Below are positions 4,614 to 11,171 of a DNA stretch of 18,745 nucleotides, piece by piece. Numbering within the stretch: the first letter of the stretch is position 1; the number at the start of each line of letters is the position of its first letter. The stretch covers positions 1 through 18,745 of the forward strand of contig JAYGED010000317.1 of the NCBI GenBank assembly GCA_046582565.1. The letters are read 5' to 3'. Made by a program: the position numbers and the translations under genes. Source of the DNA: JAYGED01 sp046582565. Its GTDB lineage: Bacteria > Pseudomonadota > Alphaproteobacteria > JAAXGF01. Below the pieces are notes generated by a model that was not told where the DNA came from, ran no database searches, and saw only the letters and a program-made list of their open reading frames with translations.

Positions 4614-5754
4614 GCCGTATGATTGCCAGAGGCAGATAGAGCAAACAACAGACGGCGACCACTACGGGCATGGCATTGAAGCTCCAGACCTCGATTGCGC
4701 CGCCGGTGATCGCCGGGCCGGTAATCGCTCCCAAACCCCAGAAAACGACGAAAGCCGCGTTGATGGCGACCAGTTCCGCACCCTTGTAGCGGCGTCCCAT
4801 TGCCACCATGCTGACCGTATAGAAACCGCCCAGGGCGGCGCCCCAAATCATCAGTGTGGGCCACATCAGCAACGGTGTATCCAGGACGAACGGCAGCGCC
4901 ACGGCGGGCAGGAGGGTGAAAACCGTGCAGCCGATGATCATCTGCCGCCCGCCGACATGGTCGGCCAGCCACCCGAGGGGAAGCTGCGCCGCCACGGAAC
5001 CGAGGATCAACACGGTCAGCATGTTCACCACTGTGGCCTGATCGAAGCCGAAGCCGAGCCCGTAGATCGGCAAAAACGATAGAATCGAGCTGTCCACCAG
5101 TCCGTACATGAGGCCGGCCACCATGAGGGTCGGCGCCACGCGAAGGTAAAACAGGAGGCGACCCTTGGCGACGCCCTCGATAGGCGGCGTCAGGCCGCGC
5201 GCCCAGGCCAGGGGAAGCGCCCCCAGGCCGATGATTGCGGCGCCGGTAAGGAACGGCGCCCAGCCCTCGATGCCGGTGATATTAATAATCATCGGGCCGA
5301 CCGCGAAGCCGCCGGTCAAGACAAAGCCGTAGATCCCGATAACCCGGCCACGAGTCTTCTCCTCGGCGACCTGGTTGACCCATACATCGCAGGCAATGAG
5401 CAGAATTTCGATCGCCATGCCGAGAAGAAACCGGATCGGAAACCAGGCGTAAATATTTGGAATTGCAGGCAATAGCAATAACGAGATGATGATGACAGCG
5501 ATGGAGATGCGAATCGGCCCGATGGTTCCGAAACGGGCGAGGATAGACGGCGCCAGAGGCATGATGAAGAGTATCGCCAGGGTCTGACTCGCCGAAGAAA
5601 GACCGATCATGGCGGCACCGACCCCGCGCGATTCGAGGATCAGGGAGAGCAGCGGCCAGGTCAGCCCGAGAGTCACAGCGACGATCGACACCGTGGCGAT
5701 GACGACGATTATGCTGCGCCGGCGTTCGGCGTCGGTGAGAGTGAATTCAGCCAA
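4573..5754 (-). CDS. MFS transporter (YcaD-like)
   Basis: A 393-residue inner-membrane protein with about 12 hydrophobic segments in two halves, the usual size for a major facilitator. The first helix is IIVVIATVSIVAVTLGLTWPL, shared here only in outline. The segment RFLLGMAIEILLIACDVWVNQV and the repeat-half loop GWLADHVGGRQ (motif A form, between helices 8 and 9) fit the YcaD-like branch. In that branch the opening 'slvvFlsGLTWPLLsLiLE.rG.gaamIGLs' is typical. Substrates are not established for this branch; a drug/proton antiport or metabolite export role is usual guesswork. The ATG at 5754 lies 2 bases after the stop of the XRE-methyltransferase gene, so the two are almost certainly one transcript and translationally coupled. 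The C-terminus overlaps the DUF6445-type gene by 41 bases, tail to tail. Confidence 0.88.
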   Translation of the reverse strand: MAEFTLTDAERRRSIIVVIATVSIVAVTLGLTWPLLSLILESRGVGAAMIGLSSASQTLAILFIMPLAPSILARFGTIGPIRISIAVIIISLLLLPAIPNIYAWFPIRFLLGMAIEILLIACDVWVNQVAEEKTRGRVIGIYGFVLTGGFAVGPMIINITGIEGWAPFLTGAAIIGLGALPLAWARGLTPPIEGVAKGRLLFYLRVAPTLMVAGLMYGLVDSSILSFLPIYGLGFGFDQATVVNMLTVLILGSVAAQLPLGWLADHVGGRQMIIGCTVFTLLPAVALPFVLDTPLLMWPTLMIWGAALGGFYTVSMVAMGRRYKGAELVAINAAFVVFWGLGAITGPAITGGAIEVWSFNAMPVVVAVCCLLYLPLAIIRLRSGPESQNKRAA

Positions 5755-5756
5755 AA

Positions 5757-6728
5757 CTAACCCGCTTTTACAGCGCTAAAGATGGCATGACCGGCCTTTA
5801 GCCAATGAACATCGGCGTTTTCCAGCCCGGCGTCCTCGAGCCATTTGAGCTGGTCGAGCAGAGCTGACGGCTGGTCGATGGGGTCGGGCGAGGGATCGCT
5901 GTAGTAGTTCCAGACGTCATCCCTGAAGAATTCAAAGGCTTTCAGGTCGCCGTCGAGTTCGAGGGAGCGGCTACGCACTGCATGGTCCCAATCGCGCGCC
6001 GCCACATCCCGGCCCCGCTCAGTCTCGGGCTCGATGAGATCGGCGATAACCAGGGCGCCGCCGGGGGCCAGGGCGGCGGCCAGGTCCGCAAACAGCTTTT
6101 GCTTACCGGCGCCGTCAAGATGATGCACCGCCAGGGAAGAGACGAAGGCCCGCACCGGCCAGGGGAAGCGGCGCCACTCTGTCGCGGCTATATCGATTTC
6201 CCGGGTGGTATAGCGGTCCGGGAATTCGTCTAACCGCTCCGCCGTTTTGGCCAGCATGGTCGGCGATCCGTCATAGGCATGGATAATGATGTCGGCATGG
6301 CGGGCAAGGAGGGCGGCGCTCAACAGGCCCTCGCCGCAGCACAGCTCGACCACATGCGGATAGCGAGAGTCGGGGATGAGGCTGCAAATTATCTCGATCT
6401 GCGCTTCGCGCTCAGGCACGAAGTAGTCACCGTAATCGACGAACTGGTTTGAGGTGTCTTCCGACCAGCCGGCGACTGTTGTTTTTTCCTGCATCATCTG
6501 TTCCTCATGAGTGCCACGGTAGAGCCAATCGAGGGTGAAGTTCAGCATGTCTGCGAGCTTCATGGCGTCGAACAAATTTATCAGTCGATGCCCTTTTTCC
6601 CATTGATTATAGGCGTTTGCCGTCACCCCCGCCCGTCGGCAGACGTCGGCCTGGGTCAGGCCGAGCGATTTGCGCGCCTGTTTTAGCCGTTCGCCAACCG
6701 CCAGTCTCGGGGGATTTGTCTTCGCCAT
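5757..6728 (-). CDS. XRE helix-turn-helix fused to a SAM-dependent methyltransferase
   Basis: A 323-residue protein in one uninterrupted frame. Residues ~10-70 are a complete XRE/Cro HTH (ERLKQARKSLGLTQADVCRRAG, read as helix 1 and 2, then VTANAYNQWEKGHR and a trailing helix). Residues ~85-320 are a class I methyltransferase: SAM-binding motif VVELCCGEGLL (126-136), acidic residue in AYDGS (Asp153), SSLAVHHLDG (198-207), APGGALVIADL (221-231) and a C-terminal DQLKWLEDAGL...HWLKAGHAIFS. The methyltransferase half resembles standalone alphaproteobacterial enzymes of ~245 residues. Inside the gene, GAGGAA precedes two in-frame ATGs (Met78, Met79 at 6497 and 6494), so a short form lacking the HTH could also be made. 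The start at 6728 has only a distant GGAGG (17 bases off). The gene is coupled to the MFS gene. An inference is an autoregulator whose enzyme domain senses or modifies the transporter's substrate; the substrate is unknown. Confidence 0.85.
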   Translation of the reverse strand: MAKTNPPRLAVGERLKQARKSLGLTQADVCRRAGVTANAYNQWEKGHRLINLFDAMKLADMLNFTLDWLYRGTHEEQMMQEKTTVAGWSEDTSNQFVDYGDYFVPEREAQIEIICSLIPDSRYPHVVELCCGEGLLSAALLARHADIIIHAYDGSPTMLAKTAERLDEFPDRYTTREIDIAATEWRRFPWPVRAFVSSLAVHHLDGAGKQKLFADLAAALAPGGALVIADLIEPETERGRDVAARDWDHAVRSRSLELDGDLKAFEFFRDDVWNYYSDPSPDPIDQPSALLDQLKWLEDAGLENADVHWLKAGHAIFSAVKAG

Positions 6729-6763
6729 GGCCGGACTATGCCGTTCCTCCCCTATCCCAGCAA

Positions 6764-6801
6764 TTCACACGAGGCGGCCACCATACTTCACACGGCGTGA
6801 A
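6764..6801. promoter_or_regulatory. Repeated TTCACACG motifs and TTCAC-N5-GTGAA, candidate operator
   Basis: In the short gap upstream of the XRE-methyltransferase gene, TTCACACG occurs at 6764-6771 and again at 6787-6794, 23 bases apart. The second copy is the left half of TTCAC-ACGGC-GTGAA (6787-6801). A spacing of about two helical turns and a dyad would suit an XRE-type repressor binding its own promoter. The site also lies just after the znuA stop. It is identified by eye only. Confidence 0.45.
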
Positions 6802-6805
6802 GAAT

Positions 6806-7663
6806 TCAATCCGTCATCAGGCACGCCCGTAAATTCTCGGCGAGGCCTATCATGAGGGTGAAATAGGCCTCCGGGCCGGGCGGCAGGGAGGCACCCAGGG
6901 GGTCGAGCTGGCCAATCCGCGCCGCACTGCCCTCGATCAGGGTAGCGAGCAGGGCCGGGGTAAACTGGGGCTCGGCGAACAGGCAGCCTGCGCCACTCTC
7001 GCTGATCAGATCACGAAGGGCGACGATGCGCTTGGCGCCTGGCTTGCGCTGTGGGTTTATCGTGATCGCGGCGAGTCTGGTCAGGCCGTAACGGCGCTCA
7101 AAAGCGCCATAGGCATCGTGAAACACCAGATATGGCTTGTCTGTGACGGGCGCCAGAGTGGCGCGAAGCGACGCATCCAGCAGATCGAGGCGGGCGGCGA
7201 AAGCAATGCTGTTGCTTCGGTAGCGGTCGCCATTGTCGGGGTCGAGAATGATCAGGGCATCGGTGACCCGCTCGGCAATCTTACGGGCGTTGTCAGGATC
7301 GAGCCAGAGATGCGGATCGTCGCCTTCACCGGCAAGATCCATCAGCCTTATCGCTTTGACATTGCCGGCGAGGGCTTGCAGGGGTTTGGCGAGGAAGAGC
7401 TCGAAGGACTCACCGATCCAGACGATGAGGTCGGCGTCATTCAAGGCGGCGGCGTCAGACGGGCGCATGGCGTAATCATGGGGCGATGCGCCGCCCTTGA
7501 CCAATAGCCGGGGTGGATCGCCCCCAGCCATCACCGCCGAGACGATGGCGTGCAGCGGCTTGACGCTGACCAGCACGGCAGGCGTCTCGGCCCGCGCAAC
7601 AGTTGCGAAAAGCACGGCAAAAGAGGCGAGGATGGTTGTTAAAAGGGGGCGGGTGACAAGCAT
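6806..7663 (-). CDS. znuA: Zinc ABC transporter periplasmic binding protein ZnuA
   Basis: The frame is open from 7741, but the protein should start at ATG 7663. That start gives 285 residues with a clean signal peptide (VTRPLLTTILASFAVLFATVARA, cut about after residue 25) and leaves the Zur box outside the gene. It is the periplasmic zinc receptor that delivers Zn(II) to ZnuB. Three histidine ligands can be seen at expected places: His62 in GASPHDYAMRPSD, His118 in DDPHLWLDP and His182 in FHDAYGAFE. A carboxylate candidate, Glu231, is in LFAEPQF. The His/Asp-rich loop common before the third segment is nearly absent (only AGEGDD). There is no Shine-Dalgarno sequence before 7663, and the Zur box begins about 10 bases upstream, so the mRNA may be leaderless or nearly so. 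It is divergent from zur-znuCB. Confidence 0.92.
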   Translation of the reverse strand: MLVTRPLLTTILASFAVLFATVARAETPAVLVSVKPLHAIVSAVMAGGDPPRLLVKGGASPHDYAMRPSDAAALNDADLIVWIGESFELFLAKPLQALAGNVKAIRLMDLAGEGDDPHLWLDPDNARKIAERVTDALIILDPDNGDRYRSNSIAFAARLDLLDASLRATLAPVTDKPYLVFHDAYGAFERRYGLTRLAAITINPQRKPGAKRIVALRDLISESGAGCLFAEPQFTPALLATLIEGSAARIGQLDPLGASLPPGPEAYFTLMIGLAENLRACLMTD

Positions 7664-7672
7664 TATTGTAAT

Positions 7673-7685
7673 GTTATAATATAAC
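7673..7685. promoter_or_regulatory. Zur box in the znuA-zur divergent gap
   Basis: GTTATA-A-TATAAC is a perfect palindrome with one central base and matches the alphaproteobacterial Zur operator core as generally described (GTTATAnTATAAC). It lies 9 bases upstream of the znuA start and about 43 bases upstream of the zur TTG. A zinc-loaded Zur dimer here would block znuA and could also control zur-znuCB. It is the only copy seen in the window. Confidence 0.88.
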
Positions 7686-7728
7686 GCAAATTGGTCAACT
7701 TGAATCCGCCCTTCAGAAGAGGTCTGTT

Positions 7729-8229
7729 TTGGCATCATCAACGGCAGAGAATCATCCGTTTTCCGGCGAAACCCATGATCATCGGCATTGCGTCAAGACG
7801 GCGCTTTATGCGGCGACGACATTGTGCGAACGGCAAGGGGTGCGGTTGACCGCGCTGCGGCGTCGTGTGCTGGAACTGGTGTGGCGCGGTCATCAACCGC
7901 GTGGCGCCTATGATATCCTTGAGGAACTGCAGCGGGAAGGGCGACGCGCGGCGCCGCCAACGGTCTATCGGGCGCTGGAATTTCTGCGCCTGCACGGCCT
8001 CATCCATCGAATAGAGTCCCTTAACGCCTTTATCGGCTGCGTGGCGCCCGACGAGCCCCATAACGGGCATTTTATGATCTGCAACAGCTGCGGCGCCGCC
8101 GCCGAGGTCAACGACAACGCCATCGGCGATGCCGTGGCGCAAAGCGCTTCACACAGCGGTTTCGTCATTGAACAGCAGACCATCGAATTACGCGGTCTTT
8201 GCCCGGCCTGCCAAGAACCATCGCCATGA
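7729..8229 (+). CDS. zur: Zinc uptake regulator Zur (Fur family)
   Basis: A 166-residue Fur-family repressor. The start is TTG at 7729: there is no in-frame ATG before the middle of the gene, and AGAAGAGG (7715-7722) stands six bases ahead of the TTG. It has an N-terminal His-bearing stretch (HDHRHC), then the winged-HTH (RLTALRRRVLELV, GAYDILEELQ, PPTVYRALEFLRLHGLIHRIES). The C-terminal dimer/metal domain carries His residues in EPHNGHFMICNSC and the structural zinc cysteines CNSC and CPAC. The sequence 'aapPTVYRALefL...GlihRieSlnafigC' is characteristic of Zur rather than Fur. The gene is the first of zur-znuC-znuB; its TGA overlaps the znuC ATG (ATGA). It binds zinc and represses zinc uptake genes through the palindrome at 7673-7685. 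Weak TTG initiation may keep its level low. Confidence 0.93.
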   Translation: MASSTAENHPFSGETHDHRHCVKTALYAATTLCERQGVRLTALRRRVLELVWRGHQPRGAYDILEELQREGRRAAPPTVYRALEFLRLHGLIHRIESLNAFIGCVAPDEPHNGHFMICNSCGAAAEVNDNAIGDAVAQSASHSGFVIEQQTIELRGLCPACQEPSP

Positions 8230-8996
8230 CATCGGGGTCCATAGTGGTCGAGGCCAAGGGCGTTGAGTTGGCCTATGCGGGCAATCTGGTGTTGAACGAT
8301 GTCGATCTGGCCGTACATGAGGGCGAGATTGTCACGCTGATCGGGCCGAACGGCTCAGGCAAATCGACCCTGGTGCGGCTGGTGCTTGGCCTGCTTGAGC
8401 CGGATCGCGGGCTGGTTTACCTGAAGCCCGGCCTGCGCATCGGCTATATGCCGCAACGGCTGGTCATCGACGATGCGCTTCCCCTGACGGTCGACCGTTT
8501 TCTACGGCTTGGCGGCACGGCGACGCGCCAAGCGCGCTTGGCGGTGCTCGCTGAGGCGGCCGTTGAGCGCCTCGCCGACTCACCAATCCAGAAAATTTCC
8601 GGCGGCGAGATGCAGCGGGTGCTGCTGGCGCGCGCCCTGCTCAGAGAGCCGGACCTGCTGGTTCTCGATGAGCCGGCCCAAGGGGTCGACATGACCGGCC
8701 AGGCCGAACTGTTTAAACTCATAACCGGCATCCGCGACCGCCGCGGCTGCGGCGTGCTGATGGTGTCTCACGATCTGCATCTGGTGATGGCTTCGACCGA
8801 CACTGTGGTCTGCCTCAACCACCATGTCTGCTGCACCGGGCATCCCGAGACGGTAACCCGCCATCCGGCCTATATCGAGCTGTTCGGCCCCTTGGTCACG
8901 GGAGAGCTTGCCGTCTACACGCACCAGCACGACCACCACCATGGCCCGGACGGCGAAGTTGTGGCTCATTCCTCAGGCGACCATTCTCATGGCTGA
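8226..8996 (+). CDS. znuC: Zinc ABC transporter ATP-binding protein ZnuC
   Basis: A 256-residue cytoplasmic ATPase powering ZnuB. The start is taken at ATG 8226, which overlaps the zur stop by four bases; an in-frame start at 8199 inside zur is less likely. Motifs: Walker A GPNGSGKST (40-48), Q-loop region GYMPQ (73-77), signature ISGGE (124-128), Walker B LLVLDEP (144-150) and H-loop His182 in VSHDLH. All are intact. After the ATPase core, the last ~25 residues form a histidine-rich tail with eight His (HQHDHHHG and a further SGDHSHG cluster). This tail may bind zinc in the cytoplasm. The next gene, znuB, starts inside the last eight bases, so zur, znuC and znuB are translationally coupled. 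Confidence 0.95.
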   Translation: MTSGSIVVEAKGVELAYAGNLVLNDVDLAVHEGEIVTLIGPNGSGKSTLVRLVLGLLEPDRGLVYLKPGLRIGYMPQRLVIDDALPLTVDRFLRLGGTATRQARLAVLAEAAVERLADSPIQKISGGEMQRVLLARALLREPDLLVLDEPAQGVDMTGQAELFKLITGIRDRRGCGVLMVSHDLHLVMASTDTVVCLNHHVCCTGHPETVTRHPAYIELFGPLVTGELAVYTHQHDHHHGPDGEVVAHSSGDHSHG

Positions 8997-9774
8997 CTTT
9001 CTGGTCCGCGCTTTGCTCGGCGGCGTTGCCATCGCCCTGGTGGCCGGGCCCATGGGCGCCTTTGTAGTGTGGCGGCGAATGGCTTATTTCGGCGCCGCCA
9101 TGGCCCACACTGCCCTACTCGGCGTTGCCCTGGGTCTACTGCTCGAAATCCATGTCACCCTGGCCATCATGACCGTCTGCGTGATTGCCGCCCTCGCCCT
9201 GAGCGGGCGGCGACGGCGCAGCACCCTGCCGGACGACACGCTGCTCGGCATTGTCGCCCATGGCGCCCTGGCCCTCGGGCTGGTGGTCATCGCCTTTCAG
9301 GAAACCCTGCGCATCGATCTGCTGGCTTATCTGTTCGGCGATATCCTGGCGGTGACCTGGGGCGATCTGGCCTGGATATATGGCGGCGGCGCCCTGGCCC
9401 TCGGCGTTATGGCCGTTATTTGGCGTCCCTTGCTGGCGGCCACTGTCCATGAAGAACTCGCTCAGGTCGAAGGCGTCGCGGTTGACCGTTCGGGGCTGAT
9501 CTTCATGGTCCTGCTCGCCGTGGTGATCGCCGTCGGCCTCAAGCTGGTTGGCCTGTTGCTGATAACGTCCTTGCTGATTATTCCGGCGGCGGCGGCGCGC
9601 GCCCTGGCGTCGACGCCCGAGCAAATGGCTCTCGGCGCCTGCCTGATCGGCGGACTCTCGGTGATCGGCGGTCTGTACGGGTCATTGATGTGGGACAGCC
9701 CGGCCGGGCCGTCCATCGTGATCGCGGCGGTGTTGTTGTTCGCCGCCACCAGGCTCGTTAGGAAGCGCGCGTAA
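8989..9774 (+). CDS. znuB: Zinc ABC transporter permease ZnuB
   Basis: A 261-residue integral membrane protein of the ABC-3 (ZnuB/TroC/MntB) family that forms the zinc channel. The start chosen is ATG 8989, where MADFLVRALLGGVAIALVAGPMGAF opens the first helix (read in parts); the frame is open to 8908 but that part is antisense-like His/Thr-rich sequence in znuC. Family landmarks include 'GPMGAFVVWRRMAYFGAAMAHTALLG' near the N-terminus, DLLAYLFGDILAVTWGDL in the middle and GLKLVGLLLITSLLIIPAAAAR toward the end. About eight or nine hydrophobic segments are visible. It overlaps the end of znuC by eight bases and overlaps the convergent metC by 17 bases. Confidence 0.94.
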   Translation: MADFLVRALLGGVAIALVAGPMGAFVVWRRMAYFGAAMAHTALLGVALGLLLEIHVTLAIMTVCVIAALALSGRRRRSTLPDDTLLGIVAHGALALGLVVIAFQETLRIDLLAYLFGDILAVTWGDLAWIYGGGALALGVMAVIWRPLLAATVHEELAQVEGVAVDRSGLIFMVLLAVVIAVGLKLVGLLLITSLLIIPAAAARALASTPEQMALGACLIGGLSVIGGLYGSLMWDSPAGPSIVIAAVLLFAATRLVRKRA

Positions 9775-10924
9775 GGCGTTCGAAGCCGGCTTCGAGGTCG
9801 GCTTTCAGATCATCCACATCCTCGAGCCCGACATGAATGCGCAAAACCTGGCCGGGGTCGTCCCACGGGATCGCTGAGCGCAATTTGTCCAAATAAGCCG
9901 GGATTATCAGACTCTCGAAGCCGCCCCAGGATGCGCCCATGTGGAACAGCTTCATGCCGTCGAGCAAAGCGGCCAGGGCGGTTTCAGAGACCGGCTTGAG
10001 GACCATGCCGAACAGTCCGGATGAGCCGAGGAAGTCGCGCTTCCAGAACTCGTGGCCCGGATGATCGGGCAGGGCAGGGTGCATGACGCGGCTGACCTCG
10101 GGGCGGCTTTCTAGCCACTGGGCCAGAGCGAGGGCTGACTCCTGGTGGCGGGGCATGCGCACGTCGAGGGTGCGTAATCCCCTGAGGGCGAGATAGCAAT
10201 CGTCCGGTCCGGGACAGCCGCCGAGCATAACCGTGTTCGGCTGAATCTTCGGATAGACCTCCTCGGTCATGGTGATGACCCCGAGCATGAGGTCAGAATG
10301 GCCGCCTATATATTTGGTTGCGGCTGTAATCGATACATCAACGCCATGCTCGAACGGCTTGAAATATAACGGCGAAGCCCAGGTATTATCGAACGCCGCG
10401 ACGGCCCCGCCCGCGTGGGCCGCGGCGGTGATCGCCGGCACGTCCGAGACTTCGAAAGTCATGGTGCCGGGCGACTCGAGATAGACCAGCTTGGTGTTGG
10501 GCCGCATCAACTCGCTGATGCCCGAGCCGATCATCGGATCGTAGAAGGTTATCTCGACACCGAACCGCGTGAGCAGTTCCTGGCATATGCGCCGGGTTGG
10601 ACCATAGACATTATCCGCCACCAGCAAATGGTCTCCGGCATCGGCGAAGGACATCAGCACGGCGCAGACCGCGCCGGCGCCGCTGGCCGTGGCTATGGCG
10701 CGGTGGCCGCCCTCGAGTTTAGCGACCGCGTCTTGCAGCGCGAAGGTGGTCGGCGTGCCGGAGCGGCCATAGCGAACGCCGACATAATCAGGGTCCCGCG
10801 AGGCCTGCCATGCGGCCAGTGTGGGAAACAGGATCGTCGAGGCATGATAGACCGGTGGATTGACGACACCGTGGTTGGCAAAGGGATCGAGCCCGACTGT
10901 GGCGATAGTTGTTGGTTCTTTCAT
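9758..10924 (-). CDS. metC: Cystathionine beta-lyase (MetC), PLP-dependent
   Basis: A 388-residue Cys/Met metabolism PLP enzyme that cleaves cystathionine to homocysteine, pyruvate and ammonia in methionine synthesis. The PLP lysine is Lys204 in SITAATKYIGGHSD, with Asp179 in AAFDNTWASP contacting the pyridine nitrogen and Tyr52-Gly-Arg in VRYGRSGTPTT from the partner subunit. Opening (GVVNPPVYHASTILFPTL) and closing (GASWGGFESLIIP, LRIHVGLEDVDDLKADLEAGF) segments fit the alphaproteobacterial cystathionine beta-lyase branch better than gamma-synthase, although the two are hard to separate by eye. Length is normal. The 5' end faces the kinase gene across a ~250-base gap, and the 3' end overlaps znuB by 17 bases. 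In rhizobia metC lies next to the aap operon as I recall; here other genes lie between. Confidence 0.9.
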   Translation of the reverse strand: MKEPTTIATVGLDPFANHGVVNPPVYHASTILFPTLAAWQASRDPDYVGVRYGRSGTPTTFALQDAVAKLEGGHRAIATASGAGAVCAVLMSFADAGDHLLVADNVYGPTRRICQELLTRFGVEITFYDPMIGSGISELMRPNTKLVYLESPGTMTFEVSDVPAITAAAHAGGAVAAFDNTWASPLYFKPFEHGVDVSITAATKYIGGHSDLMLGVITMTEEVYPKIQPNTVMLGGCPGPDDCYLALRGLRTLDVRMPRHQESALALAQWLESRPEVSRVMHPALPDHPGHEFWKRDFLGSSGLFGMVLKPVSETALAALLDGMKLFHMGASWGGFESLIIPAYLDKLRSAIPWDDPGQVLRIHVGLEDVDDLKADLEAGFERLTRAS

Positions 10925-11171
10925 GGCGATTTAACTTTCATTACACTTTTGTTTTCTCACATTTTTATGTTCCGACATCGAATGCGGCGCACCAATCCTA
11001 GGGGGTGAAATTATAAAAATCTTGCCTGATTTTCGATTGTCAACTCATGAGCGAAACAGTTTTGAACAATTATCTGATTAGTAAGCCGTTAACTAGTGTC
11101 AACTATGATTATCCATTGATCTGGGAAAATACGCCTCGTATGGCCCCAGGGTGCGAAGAATTAGGGAACCT

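Noticed and set aside
4558..5082. 174-residue plus-strand frame rich in His, Gln and Asp
   Set aside because: It is the antisense shadow of the MFS gene; such His/Gln-rich readings are typical opposite hydrophobic proteins.
10925..11150. Riboswitch upstream of metC (SAM-II type)
   Set aside because: The leader is short and A/T-rich, and I could not find the paired arms or conserved bases of a SAM-II element.
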